33,004 nucleotides of DNA. Source: Betaproteobacteria bacterium HGW-Betaproteobacteria-16. Its GTDB lineage: Bacteria > Pseudomonadota > Gammaproteobacteria > Burkholderiales > Burkholderiaceae_C. The stretch covers positions 1-33,004 of the forward strand of contig PHCQ01000057.1 of the NCBI GenBank assembly GCA_002840835.1, given 5' to 3'. Below are positions 1-8,069 of the stretch, one piece after another. Both the position numbers and the translations under genes were made by a program. Positions within the stretch are counted from its first letter, which is position 1. Every line of letters begins with the position of its first letter. A model generated the notes under the pieces. It was not told where the DNA came from. It searched no databases and worked only from the letters and a program-made list of their open reading frames with translations.

Positions 1-60
1 GAGGCTGAGGCAAACTACTACCGGCAACTCGCCAGTCAGACCTCCATGGTGGTGGCCTGA
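1..60 (+). pseudogene. C-terminal end of an IS3-family transposase (partial at window edge)
   Basis: The first 60 bases read in frame 1 as a 19-residue tail ending in TGA, with the motif EAEANYYRQL. That motif is typical of the extreme C-terminus of IS3-family OrfB (DDE) transposases. The rest of the element lies outside the window, so its integrity cannot be judged. The call is supported by the IS-like terminal sequence that follows it. Confidence 0.65.
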
Positions 61-99
61 CTTAAACCAACCAGCCTCCACGAAACCCGGGGCGGTTCA
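61..99 (+). mobile_element. Right terminal sequence of the IS3-family element
   Basis: The bases after the transposase stop end in GGGGCGGTTCA at 89-99. Read from outside this is TGAACCGCCCC, a common terminal inverted repeat of IS3-group elements. The left end is not in the window, so neither the matching repeat nor the expected 3-bp target duplication can be checked. Confidence 0.55.
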
Positions 100-315
100 G
101 TCATCGAGACCTTGGTTCTCGCTCGACTCGCATCCGAGGCGCTCAAAGGAACTCAATATTGCTTCCAGGCGGTCGCGAAGTTCGGACAGCAAATAGGTGT
201 GACTGCTGAGCTCCTTCTCGGAAAATCGATCTGTTTCCCCGGCCGTCGGCGGGCTGTGGGCCAGAAGTTCAGCCAAGATGTCGAGCGGGGTGTAGTCCTT
301 GTTGGTGATGCGCAC
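97..315 (-). CDS. Short hypothetical protein truncated or ended by the IS
   Basis: A 72-residue frame starts with GTG and ends with a TGA formed by the last three bases of the IS end. The product is hydrophilic and rich in Glu, Ser and Leu, with a probable amphipathic helix around residues 38-60 (motif LSELRDRLEAIL). I do not recognise a family. A stop codon lies five codons upstream, so the frame cannot extend far. Because the stop comes from the insertion sequence, the original protein was probably longer and this is its N-terminal remnant. Whether it is expressed is unknown. Confidence 0.3.
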   Translation of the reverse strand: MRITNKDYTPLDILAELLAHSPPTAGETDRFSEKELSSHTYLLSELRDRLEAILSSFERLGCESSENQGLDD

Positions 316-667
316 GAGGCTCCCTTGCTACTAGTCGCAATGAACGATGCCACTCTCCCCAGAGATGCATGCCGAGTCTACTGGGAGCATCCAAATCAGC
401 GATTGAGAGCACGCCTGTCGCCGCTCCTGACGGTCGGTCATGAGAGCCGTCGCAGTCGGCCTGGGCTGGCTGGCTGTTCGGGGTGCTAGTCGAAGCGGGC
501 GGGCTGCGCAATTGTTGTCCACCGACCGCTGTCCTTAAATGCAGTCGTTCAGGTCATCTATGTTGAATGCCGCAGATCAGCCTGCAACGGCCGTACACAA
601 GCAGCGTATTGCAGGTGTTCTGCTCTTCCAGCTTTGTCCGCGACGATCACATGCGGCTCTCAACCTC
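316..667. other. Gene-poor stretch between IS remnant and aldarate locus
   Basis: I see no convincing gene here. Short open frames on both strands have no recognisable domain and no good ribosome-binding sites. The composition is less extreme than in the flanking genes and the stretch lies next to an IS end, which suggests degraded or rearranged DNA. No clear terminator hairpin for the leftward galM is visible. Confidence 0.4.
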
Positions 668-1735
668 TCAGACCATCAAACCAAAACGGTAGCGCGTGCG
701 CCCGGTGAAGGGGCGGCCGGGCGCCACGGTGTTGAGGGGTAATCCAGGGCAGTTCGGTGCGTTGGGGAATTGCTGCGGCTCCAGGCACAGGCCGGCGCGG
801 GGGCGGTGAGCCACGCCGCTTTTGCCATGGTCGGGTTGCGTGCCACGGCCGAGTGCGTCGGCCGTGTACACCTGCAGCACGGGTTCGGTGGACCAGACTT
901 CCAGCGTGCGGCCACTGCGGGCAGCGCTGACCACTGCACACAGGCGTTCGCCACTGGTGGGGCCTGACACCATGTACGCGTGGTCAATCACCAGTGGCCC
1001 GTTTCCAATTTCGCCTGTACCCAGCAGACGTGGCTGGCGCAGGTCCAGCGAATGCCCGTCCAGCGAAACCCGGGCACCCGTGACCACGTTGTCGTCATCA
1101 GCCTCCAGCACCGCATCGGCATTCACGCTCAGCACGTGCTCGTCGATGGTGGTGTGCCCCGGCCCTTCGAGATTGAAATAGCCGTGGGGAGCAAAGCTGG
1201 CCACGCTCGTGCCTTCCACCGCCACGGCTTCGTGTTCGATGACCAGCGTGTGGTCGTCGTCCACGCGGTAGGTGAGGTGCAGGTCAAGGGTGCCTGGAAA
1301 GCCGTCGGTGTCCGGGGAGAAGCGGTGGTGCAGGTGCAGGCTGCGCTCGTCGGCTTGTTCGGCGTTGAACACCTGGTGGCGCGAGCCGCCCGGGCCACCG
1401 TGCACGCAATGGGCGCCGCCATTGGCGGGCAACAGGTGTTCAACGCCGTCCATTGTGAAGCGGGCCTGCGCAATGCGACCGGCAAAGCGGCCGATGAAGG
1501 CGCCCATGGAGGGTGAACCGGCGATCACGCTGGCCAGGTTGTCGTAGCCCAGGGCCACGTCGCCGGGTTCCCCGTGGCGGTCGGGCACGATGATCTGCAG
1601 CACCTTGGCACCCAGGTTGCTCACCGCGACCGACATGCCGCGCCCGTTGCGCAACTGGTAGAGGGCCGTGGGGCGGTCGTTCACCTGGCCGGCAAAGCGC
1701 GTTGGGTCCAGCGTGGCAGGTGGCGAAGCGGGCAT
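668..1735 (-). CDS. galM: Aldose 1-epimerase (mutarotase), GalM family
   Basis: The protein interconverts alpha and beta anomers of sugars. It has 355 residues, the usual family length. The sequence shows the NGG...HGG region around residues 105-114 (His112), the HGYFNL motif with probable catalytic acid His184, and the C-terminal LEPQQFPNAPN motif with probable catalytic base Glu319. I chose the ATG at 1735 because it follows the garD stop by 16 bases; an upstream in-frame extension would run back into garD. It is the last gene of the leftward aldarate operon. Its likely job there is to supply the uronate anomer that uronate dehydrogenase oxidises, which is inference from context; a general galactose or glucose mutarotase is possible. 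Confidence 0.88.
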   Translation of the reverse strand: MPASPPATLDPTRFAGQVNDRPTALYQLRNGRGMSVAVSNLGAKVLQIIVPDRHGEPGDVALGYDNLASVIAGSPSMGAFIGRFAGRIAQARFTMDGVEHLLPANGGAHCVHGGPGGSRHQVFNAEQADERSLHLHHRFSPDTDGFPGTLDLHLTYRVDDDHTLVIEHEAVAVEGTSVASFAPHGYFNLEGPGHTTIDEHVLSVNADAVLEADDDNVVTGARVSLDGHSLDLRQPRLLGTGEIGNGPLVIDHAYMVSGPTSGERLCAVVSAARSGRTLEVWSTEPVLQVYTADALGRGTQPDHGKSGVAHRPRAGLCLEPQQFPNAPNCPGLPLNTVAPGRPFTGRTRYRFGLMV

Positions 1736-1751
1736 TCGGGATGTCGATGGT

Positions 1752-3428
1752 TCAGGTGATGGGTGCCGGGTTGAACAGCACCAGCGCATTGTGCAGCTTC
1801 CAACGTTCGGCCCAGGTGCGCTGGCCGCTGGCCACGTCCAGCATCAGCTGGAAGAGTTCGTGGCCCACGTCTTCGATGCTGGCTTCGCCGCTGGCGATGC
1901 GGCCGGCGTTGAGGTCCATCAAATCGTGCCAGCGCCGGGCCAGATCGTCGCGCGTGGCCACCTTGATGACCGGGCATTCGGCCAGGCCGTAGGGCGTTCC
2001 GCGCCCGGTGGTGAACACGTGCAGGTTCATGCCGGCGGCGAGTTGCAGCGTGCCGCAGATGAAATCGCTGGCCGGCGTGGCGGCGAAGATCAGGCCTTTC
2101 TGCCGCACCTTTTCGCCGGGGCCGATCACGCCATGGATGGGACCAGTGCCGCTCTTGACGATGGAGCCCATGGCTTTTTCGACGATGTTGGACAGGCCGC
2201 CCTTTTTGTTGCCGGGCGTGGTGTTGGCGCTGCGGTCGGCCTGGCCGCGCGCGAGGTAGGCGTCGTACCAGCCGAGCTCGCGCACGATGGCTGCGGCCAC
2301 TTCGGGCGTGGCGGCGCGGCGGGTGAGCTGGTCCACCGCGTCGCGCACTTCGGTGTTTTCGCTGAACATCACGGTGGCGCCGGCACGCACCAGCAAGTCG
2401 GTGGCAAAGCCCACGGCCGGGTTGGCGGTGACGCCGGAGAACGCATCGCTGCCGCCGCACTGCACACCCACCACCAGATCGGAGACTGGGCAGGTTTCGC
2501 GCTGGCGGCGGTTCAGGCGTTCAAGGTGCACGCGCGCTTGCGTGAGGATCGAATCGATCATCGACATGAAGCCAACATGCTTCTCGTCCTGAAGCATCAC
2601 GGTAGACCCCCCCGCGCCGCTTCGCGTCACCCCCCCTGGAAGGGGGGGCACACCCAGTGGCCCGGCGAAGCCGGTTCCACGGGCGTTGCTGGATGGGTCA
2701 AACTCCCCCTCGCTCTTGATGGGTATGGCGTTGGGTGGAAACAATCTTTCGGGCTGCAGCTTCTCGCAGCCCAGGCTGAGCACCATCACCTCGCCACCGA
2801 AGTTGGGGTTGCTGGCGATGTTGCGCACGGTGCGGATGGGGATGATGGCGTCGGGCGCGTCGATGGCCACACCGCAGCCGTAGGTGTGTTCCAGCCCCAC
2901 CACGCCGTCCACGTTGGGGTACTGCGGCAGCAACTCGGCCTTGATGCGTTCCACTGCCACCTCCAGCACGCCGGCCACGCATTGCACCGTGGTGGTGATG
3001 GCCAGCAGGTTGCGTGTGCCCACACTGCCGTCGGCGTTGCGGTAGCCCTGGAAGGTGTGGCCGGTCAACGGCGGTAGTTCGGCAGGTGGCTGCGGCGCAG
3101 GCAGGCCTTCAAGCGACACGGCACCGGGCATCACCAGGCGCTGCTCGTTGACCCAGGCACCGGCCGCGATGTCGACCGCCGTGTGACCGATGACCACGTT
3201 GTAGCGCCGGACCGCGCTGCCGGCGGGCAGGTCGGTCAGGGCCACCTTGTGGCCTTGCGGCACCCGCTCGACCAGCACAGGGCCGTCGGCCAGCACTGCG
3301 CCGGGTTGCAGACCGCCATCGTTCACCACAATGGCCACGTTGTCGGCCGGGTGCATGCGGATGCTGCTGCCGGTGCGGTTGGCGTTGGTGCCGGTGGACC
3401 CGGAGGGGATGGGCGGGTCTTGTGTCAT
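1752..3428 (-). CDS. garD: Galactarate dehydratase, UxaA/GarD family, with repeat-derived insert
   Basis: GarD dehydrates galactarate to 5-dehydro-4-deoxy-D-glucarate. The 558-residue protein follows remembered E. coli GarD (about 523 residues) closely: an N-terminal SAF-like domain (about 26-105, motif NVAIVVNDGGL), FQGYRNADGSVGT (126-138), HTYGCG (181-186), LGCEKLQPERL (219-229), QDEKHVGF (280-287), QCGGSDAFSG and a C-terminus ending FNPAPIT. Cys185 and Cys221 are candidate metal ligands by family knowledge. Roughly 30-35 extra residues at about 241-275, rich in Gly and Pro, are encoded by a copy of the dispersed GC-rich repeat (2604-2691) inserted in frame. The core motifs on both sides are intact, so the enzyme may still work. 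It lies 51 bases after kdgD and 16 before galM in the same operon. Confidence 0.93.
   Translation of the reverse strand: MTQDPPIPSGSTGTNANRTGSSIRMHPADNVAIVVNDGGLQPGAVLADGPVLVERVPQGHKVALTDLPAGSAVRRYNVVIGHTAVDIAAGAWVNEQRLVMPGAVSLEGLPAPQPPAELPPLTGHTFQGYRNADGSVGTRNLLAITTTVQCVAGVLEVAVERIKAELLPQYPNVDGVVGLEHTYGCGVAIDAPDAIIPIRTVRNIASNPNFGGEVMVLSLGCEKLQPERLFPPNAIPIKSEGEFDPSSNARGTGFAGPLGVPPLPGGVTRSGAGGSTVMLQDEKHVGFMSMIDSILTQARVHLERLNRRQRETCPVSDLVVGVQCGGSDAFSGVTANPAVGFATDLLVRAGATVMFSENTEVRDAVDQLTRRAATPEVAAAIVRELGWYDAYLARGQADRSANTTPGNKKGGLSNIVEKAMGSIVKSGTGPIHGVIGPGEKVRQKGLIFAATPASDFICGTLQLAAGMNLHVFTTGRGTPYGLAECPVIKVATRDDLARRWHDLMDLNAGRIASGEASIEDVGHELFQLMLDVASGQRTWAERWKLHNALVLFNPAPIT
2604..2691 (+). repeat. 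Dispersed GC-rich palindromic repeat inside garD
   Basis: The plus strand carries the same blocks as the intergenic copies, in the same order: a C-run, GCGCCGCTTCGCGTC, a C-run/G-run hairpin, CCCAGTGG, CCCGGCGAAGCCGG and TTCCACGGG. Unlike most copies it lies inside a coding region, and its orientation is opposite to the gene containing it. Reading continues in frame through the whole element. Confidence 0.85.
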
Positions 3429-3479
3429 GGTGGTCTTTTACTGGAACCGACTCACTTCAGGAATGGGGCAAGAACAGGC

Positions 3480-4397
3480 TCACTGTGGACCGAGCTTGCG
3501 GATCAACGCATCGAGCTGCTCCATCTCTGCGGGCTTGAGATCTGTCAGCGGGGCGCGCACCGGACCAGCCCCATGACCCACCAGTTGCGCACCTGCCTTG
3601 ACGATGCTCACCGCGTAGCCCTGACCCCGGTTGCGGATGTCCAGGTAAGGCATGAAGAAATCCTTGAGCAGGCGGTGCTGCGTGGCCATGTCGTCGGTGC
3701 GCACGGCTTCGTAGAACTGCATGGCCGTTTTGGGAATGAAGTTGAAGACGGCAGACGAATACACCGGTGTGCCCAGCGCCTTGTAGGCCGCGGCGTACAC
3801 CTCGGCCGTGGGCAGGCCCCCCAGGTAGGCGAAGCGCTCGCCCATCTTCATGTAGACGGACGACATCAGCTCGATGTCGCCCACGCCGTCCTTGAAGCCG
3901 ATCAGGTTGGGGCAACGATCGGCCAGGATGGCCAGCGAATCGGGGGTGAGCTTGCAGACGTTGCGGTTGTAGACGATGACACCGAACTTCACGCTTTTGC
4001 AGACCTGCTCCACATGGGCAATGAGCCCTTCCTGGCCGGCTTCGGTGAGGTAATGCGGCAGCAGCAGGATGCCGTGGGCGCCGGCCTTCTCTGCGGCCTG
4101 CGCGCACTGGATGGCAAAGCGGGTGGGGCCACCGGCGCCGGCAATGATCGGCACCTTGCCGCGGCAGGTGTCCACGGCAGTTTTGATGATGGCGGGGTAC
4201 TCATCGGCAGTGAGCGAGAAGAACTCGCCCGTGCCGCCGGCGGCGAACAGGGCGGAGGCGCCATAAGGCGCGAGCCATTCAAGGCGTTGTGCGTAGCCCT
4301 TTGGGTTGAAGTCGCCCTGGGCGTCGAAGTCCGTCAGCGGGAACGACAGCAGGCCCTGGGACATGACTTGCTTGAGGTCTTGGGGGGTGTATTGCAT
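3480..4397 (-). CDS. kdgD: 5-dehydro-4-deoxyglucarate dehydratase
   Basis: The enzyme belongs to the DapA/NAL class I aldolase-fold superfamily. It dehydrates and decarboxylates 5-dehydro-4-deoxy-D-glucarate to 2,5-dioxopentanoate (alpha-ketoglutaric semialdehyde), the common product line of the glucarate and galactarate branches. The protein has 305 residues, standard for KdgD. It shows a GGTGE substrate-binding loop (54-58), the conserved tyrosine in IVYNRN (Tyr143) and the Schiff-base lysine in GFKDGVGD (Lys169). It lies between gudD and garD, and a repeat copy separates it from gudD. Dihydrodipicolinate synthase is a less likely reading given the neighbours and the FKDG motif. Confidence 0.93.
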   Translation of the reverse strand: MQYTPQDLKQVMSQGLLSFPLTDFDAQGDFNPKGYAQRLEWLAPYGASALFAAGGTGEFFSLTADEYPAIIKTAVDTCRGKVPIIAGAGGPTRFAIQCAQAAEKAGAHGILLLPHYLTEAGQEGLIAHVEQVCKSVKFGVIVYNRNVCKLTPDSLAILADRCPNLIGFKDGVGDIELMSSVYMKMGERFAYLGGLPTAEVYAAAYKALGTPVYSSAVFNFIPKTAMQFYEAVRTDDMATQHRLLKDFFMPYLDIRNRGQGYAVSIVKAGAQLVGHGAGPVRAPLTDLKPAEMEQLDALIRKLGPQ

Positions 4398-4473
4398 GGT
4401 GGGCTTTCGGCTGTGTGAAGAAGGAAGGAGGTTCAGATCAGGTGCTCCATGCGCGCGACGTGACCCAGACCGG

Positions 4474-4548
4474 GGGCACCGCCGGGCCGGCTTTGCCGGA
4501 CGGCCAGTGCCGCCCCCTGGGGGGTGACGCGAAGCGGCGCGGGGGGCA
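4474..4548 (-). repeat. Dispersed GC-rich palindromic repeat after gudD
   Basis: Read on the minus strand, the unit starts about three bases after the gudD stop with a C-run, then GCGCCGCTTCGCGTC, a C-run/G-run hairpin and CCGGCAAAGCCGG. It fills half of the gudD-kdgD gap and can fold into two or three strong hairpins. There is no T-tract, so it is not a classical intrinsic terminator. Confidence 0.8.
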
Positions 4549-4550
4549 TT

Positions 4551-5840
4551 TCAATAGCGCGGCTGTGCGCCGGTGAAGCTCGCGTCGTACTTGCGCATTT
4601 GCGCCAGGTCATCGCGGTTGCGGATGTCGGTGCGCAGGTAGTTGTCGTGCAGGCGGGCCAGGGCTTCGGGGTCGATACGAACGCCCAGGCCGGGTGCGGT
4701 GGGCACGCGCAGGCCGCCCTTATCGAACTTCAGGCGCCCGCCTTGCACCACCTCGTCGTCTTGCCAGGGGTAGTGCGTGTCGCAGGCATAGGACAGGTGC
4801 GGCACCGACGCGGCCAGGTGGGTCATGGCCGTGAGGCTGATGCCCAGATGCGAATTCGAGTGCATGGACAAACCCAGACCAAAGGTCTCGCACATCAGCG
4901 ACAGGCGCTGAGTGGCCCGCAGCCCGCCCCAGTAGTGGTGGTCGCTGAGCACGATCTTCACCGGGCAACCCATCTCGGCGTTGCGGCGGAATTCCTTGAG
5001 GTCGGTGACCACCATGTTGGTGGCCAGCGGCACCTCACAGGCCTTGGCCACTTCGGCCAGGCCGTCCAGCCCGGGGCAGGGGTCTTCGTAGTACTCCAGC
5101 ACGCCACGCAAGTGCTCAACCGCTTTCAGGCTGGTGCTCACGCTCCAGTTGGCATTGGGGTCGATGCGCAGCGGTGCGCCGGGGAACGCTTTGGCCAGCG
5201 CGAGCAGGCCTGCCACCTCTTGCTCGGGCGGCAAAGCGCCGGCCTTGAGCTTGATGCTCTTGAAGCCGTATTCATCGATCATGCGGCGGGCCTGTGCCAC
5301 CAGTTGATCGGGTGTGATCGTCTCGCCCCAGGGGTCGGGTGCGTAGGGCTTCTCGATGTGCTCGGCGTACTTGTAGAACAGGTAGGCACTGAAAGGCACC
5401 GACTCGCGCGCGGCGCCGCCCAGCAGATCCACCACCGGCGCATTGGCCAACTGGCCCTGCAGGTCCATCATGGCCACTTCAAATGCGCTGATGACCTTGG
5501 CCACCGTCTTGGAAAGGTGGGTGCCGGGGGCCAGCGAAATCTGGGTTCCCTGAAATTCAGAGGCGGTCTGCCGGGGCGTGACCAGCGCGGTCACGCGGTT
5601 GTCCATGTCGTTCAAGGCCCAGGGCGAAAGCCCGGTGAGCGCGGGCGCGGCCTTGGCCATGGCTTCCAGCATGGGCAGGTCGCCGTAGCTCTCGTTGATG
5701 CCCACCAGGCCGGAATCGGTTTCGATCTCGATGATGGAGCGCAGTGCCCAGGGCTCGTGAATGCCGGCGGCGTTGAGCAGCGGCGGGTCACGGAAGGCGA
5801 TGGGGGTGATGCGAACGTAACGGATGGCGTGAGAAGTCAT
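4551..5840 (-). CDS. gudD: Glucarate dehydratase, enolase superfamily
   Basis: GudD dehydrates D-glucarate (and often L-idarate) to 5-dehydro-4-deoxy-D-glucarate. The protein has 429 residues, close to the usual 440-450. The mandelate racemase/enolase signature is intact: the KxK base motif in SIKLKAG (Lys197, Lys199), metal ligands Asp227 (RIDPNANW), Glu252 (YEDPCPG) and Asn275 (ATNMVVTD), and the general base His327 (SMHSNSHLG) with Asp300 (LSDHHYWGG). The lid segment with PRQTASEFQGT (89-99) fits glucarate dehydratases rather than galactonate or mandelate enzymes. With garD and kdgD it completes both branches of aldarate breakdown. A glucarate dehydratase-related protein of weaker activity cannot be excluded. 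Confidence 0.9.
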   Translation of the reverse strand: MTSHAIRYVRITPIAFRDPPLLNAAGIHEPWALRSIIEIETDSGLVGINESYGDLPMLEAMAKAAPALTGLSPWALNDMDNRVTALVTPRQTASEFQGTQISLAPGTHLSKTVAKVISAFEVAMMDLQGQLANAPVVDLLGGAARESVPFSAYLFYKYAEHIEKPYAPDPWGETITPDQLVAQARRMIDEYGFKSIKLKAGALPPEQEVAGLLALAKAFPGAPLRIDPNANWSVSTSLKAVEHLRGVLEYYEDPCPGLDGLAEVAKACEVPLATNMVVTDLKEFRRNAEMGCPVKIVLSDHHYWGGLRATQRLSLMCETFGLGLSMHSNSHLGISLTAMTHLAASVPHLSYACDTHYPWQDDEVVQGGRLKFDKGGLRVPTAPGLGVRIDPEALARLHDNYLRTDIRNRDDLAQMRKYDASFTGAQPRY

Positions 5841-5898
5841 TTCAGGTTTCCAAGGAATTTCGGATCAACCGCGAGACATGGGGCGAGGTGCGCAAATT

Positions 5899-5981
5899 CC
5901 AGGGCACCCGTGGAACCGGCTTTGCCGGGCCACTGGGTGCGTCCCCCTGCAGGGGGAAGACGCGAAGCGGCGCAGGGGGTA
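5899..5981 (-). repeat. Dispersed GC-rich palindromic repeat after dctM
   Basis: This is the clearest single copy. On the minus strand it begins within four bases of the dctM stop and runs: C-run, GCGCCGCTTCGCGTC, CCCCCTGCAGGGGG hairpin, GCACCCAGTGGCCCGGCAAAGCCGG hairpin region, then TTCCACGGGTGCCCTGG. The outer parts GGGTGC and GCACCC can also pair. It occupies most of the dctM-gudD gap. Confidence 0.85.
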
Positions 5982-5982
5982 T

Positions 5983-7269
5983 TCACTTCGTCAAGACTGC
6001 TTGCGGCAGCCAGAGCGAGAGTGCAGGGAGATAGGTCACGGCCATCAGCACCAGGAACAGGCCGATGTAGAAAGGCAGCAGCGCCTTCACGACCGTCTCC
6101 ATGGGCAGCTTGGCCACGGCGCTGCCGACGAACAGCACGCCACCCACCGGCGGGGTGATCAGGCCCATGCCCAGATTGACCATCATGATCATTCCGAAGT
6201 GCACCGGATCGATGCCGATGGCGGTGACCACTGGCAGCAGAATGGGCGTGAGGATCAGGATCAGCGGCGCCATGTCCATCAGCGTGCCCAGTGCCAGCAG
6301 CAGCACGTTGATGAGCATGAGGATCACGTAGCGGTTGTCCGACAGCGTGGTGAAGGCGGTGGTGATCTGCAGAGGGATCTGCATCAGCGTCATGATGTAG
6401 CCGAAGCTGCTGGCGAAGGCGATCAGGATCATCACGATGGCCAGCGTCTTCACCGTGCGGTGCACCAGCTTCGGTAGCTCGCGCCACCGGTAGTCGCGGT
6501 AGATGAACATGGTCACGAAGAACGCCCACAGCACCGCGATGGAAGCCGACTCGGTGGCCGTGAACACGCCGCTCAAAATGCCGCCGAGGATGATCACCAT
6601 GGTCATCAGGCCCCACAGCGCATCGGCACAGATCTTCAGTGCCTGGCGCAGCGGAATCACGTCGCCCTTGGGGTAGTTCTTGCGGCGTGCGATCACCAGG
6701 CACATGCCAGCCAGCGTGGCGCCCAGCAACAGGCCGGGCAACACACCGGCCAGGAACAGCGCGGCGATGGACACAGAGCCGCCGGCCGCGAGCGAGTAGA
6801 TCACCGCGTTGTGGCTGGGAGGAATCAGGATGGCCTGAACAGAGCCGCTGATGGTCACGGCGGTGGCGAATTCGCGCGGGTAGCCCTTCTTCTCCATCTC
6901 CGGAATCAGCACCGTGCCCACCGACGCCGTGTCGGCCATCGACGAGCCCGAGATGGCACCGAAGAATGTGGACGCGAGGATGTTCACCAGCGACAAGCCG
7001 CCGCGGATGAACCCCACGAGCACATTGGCAAACGCCACCAGCCGCCGCGCCATGCCGCCTTCGGCCATGATGGCGCCGGCGAGCACGAAGAAGGGAATCG
7101 CCAGCAGCGAGAACTTGTTGACGCCGCTGCTGATGGCGATCATCACCGCGTCCAGCGGAATGTCGATCCACCAGGCACCGATCAGGGCGGCGATGCCTAG
7201 CGCGTACGCCACCGGAGTGCCGATGAGCATCAGCACGAAGAAACTGCCAAGCAGGATGAGCGCGTCCAT
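5983..7269 (-). CDS. dctM: TRAP transporter large permease, DctM/SiaM family
   Basis: This is the large membrane subunit of a tripartite ATP-independent periplasmic transporter, which imports carboxylates using a sodium or proton gradient. The 428-residue protein is almost wholly hydrophobic, with about 12 membrane segments. It carries family-typical stretches such as GSSMADTASVG near the middle of the N-terminal half and the conserved ITPPVGGVLFVG near the C-terminus. Its ATG shares one base with the dctQ stop (TGATG), indicating translational coupling. The substrate is inferred from the operon as a hexuronate or aldarate; sequence alone does not decide this. Confidence 0.92.
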   Translation of the reverse strand: MDALILLGSFFVLMLIGTPVAYALGIAALIGAWWIDIPLDAVMIAISSGVNKFSLLAIPFFVLAGAIMAEGGMARRLVAFANVLVGFIRGGLSLVNILASTFFGAISGSSMADTASVGTVLIPEMEKKGYPREFATAVTISGSVQAILIPPSHNAVIYSLAAGGSVSIAALFLAGVLPGLLLGATLAGMCLVIARRKNYPKGDVIPLRQALKICADALWGLMTMVIILGGILSGVFTATESASIAVLWAFFVTMFIYRDYRWRELPKLVHRTVKTLAIVMILIAFASSFGYIMTLMQIPLQITTAFTTLSDNRYVILMLINVLLLALGTLMDMAPLILILTPILLPVVTAIGIDPVHFGMIMMVNLGMGLITPPVGGVLFVGSAVAKLPMETVVKALLPFYIGLFLVLMAVTYLPALSLWLPQAVLTK

Positions 7270-7817
7270 CAGGCGGCCTCCCCTTCGGCGTCATCGATCA
7301 GGTCAAAGCGCACAACGCGGCGCTGGCTCTGGTCGCCCAGGAACAGATGCTCCAGCACAAACAACAGCGTGATGAACCCACCCACAGGGACTGGCGTGTA
7401 GGTGAGCCCCACCGGCAACCACGGCAACTCGGGAATCGACTGCCCCCAGGTGCCCATGCACAGCTTGATTCCGTAATACACCATGAACACGCTCACGCCC
7501 AGCATGCACAGGTGCACGAGCAAGGCCAGCGGCGCGCGTGCCACGGCAGGAAGACGCTGGATCAACATGACCACGGCAATGTGCGCACCCGCCCGGTAGC
7601 TCGCCGCTGCACCCAGAAAGGTGAAGATCACCATCAACAGGATCGAGATCGGCTCAGGCCACTGCGAACCCGTGCCCAGCACATAACGCGTGAAGATGCC
7701 CCAGGGAATGAACAGCGACATCAAAAAGATGCACGCACCCGCCACCCAGATGCAGGCCAGGTAGGCCAGGTCCAGCACGCGAGACACAGGATGCCCGCCA
7801 GGAGAAGAATGACTCAT
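7269..7817 (-). CDS. dctQ: TRAP transporter small permease, DctQ family
   Basis: DctQ is the small membrane subunit that pairs with DctM. The 182-residue protein has four predicted membrane segments (about 15-38, 50-68, 85-108 and 128-152). It includes the conserved motif region SQWPEPISILLMVIFTFLGA and the GAHI segment typical of the family. The C-terminus is charged and cytoplasmic. It lies directly between dctP and dctM; the 250-base gap to dctP is filled by a double copy of the dispersed repeat. Confidence 0.9.
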   Translation of the reverse strand: MSHSSPGGHPVSRVLDLAYLACIWVAGACIFLMSLFIPWGIFTRYVLGTGSQWPEPISILLMVIFTFLGAAASYRAGAHIAVVMLIQRLPAVARAPLALLVHLCMLGVSVFMVYYGIKLCMGTWGQSIPELPWLPVGLTYTPVPVGGFITLLFVLEHLFLGDQSQRRVVRFDLIDDAEGEAA

Positions 7818-7887
7818 GGAAAAAACTCAGGGTTGATCAGGCGAGACAAGGAAGGTCAGCAATCTCAGAGTGGCACAGCGCTCACCT

Positions 7888-8064
7888 CCAGGGCACCCGT
7901 GGAACCGGCTTTGCCGGGCCACTGGGTGCTTCCCCCCTCCGGGGGGAAGCGCCGCAGGCGCGCAGGGGGGGAGCCAAAGTACAGGGGCCGCTGGGTGCGT
8001 CCCCCCTCCAAGCGGCGAAGCCGCGCAAGAGAGGGGGGAAGCCGCGTCAGCGGCGCAGGGGGGT
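7888..8064 (-). repeat. Tandem pair of GC-rich palindromic repeats between dctP and dctQ
   Basis: Two diverged units lie head to tail, about 7978-8064 and 7888-7970. On the minus strand the first begins four bases after the dctP stop. Each unit has the C-run / GC-rich hairpin / G-run pattern followed by GCACCCAG. Only the second has the full CCCGGCAAAGCCGGTTCCACGG tail. The insert can form several strong RNA hairpins between the binding-protein gene and the permease genes, where transcript processing could set a higher DctP level (inference). Confidence 0.8.
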
Positions 8065-8069
8065 GCTCT

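Noticed and set aside
1668..3077. Long plus-strand open frame (469 codons) opposite galM and garD
   Set aside because: It lies antisense to two genes with intact catalytic motifs; its product is rich in His, Gly and Ala with no domain, as expected for a shadow frame in GC-rich DNA.
4474..5981. Repeat copies as standard intrinsic terminators
   Set aside because: They have strong GC hairpins but no T-tract, and they sit inside operons whose downstream genes need to be transcribed.
4524..6158. Plus-strand open frame of 544 codons opposite gudD
   Set aside because: Antisense to glucarate dehydratase and running through the repeat element; low-complexity composition and no family features.
7888..8064. 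CRISPR array or simple tandem repeat
   Set aside because: Only two diverged palindromic units with no regular spacers; they match the dispersed intergenic family elsewhere in the window.
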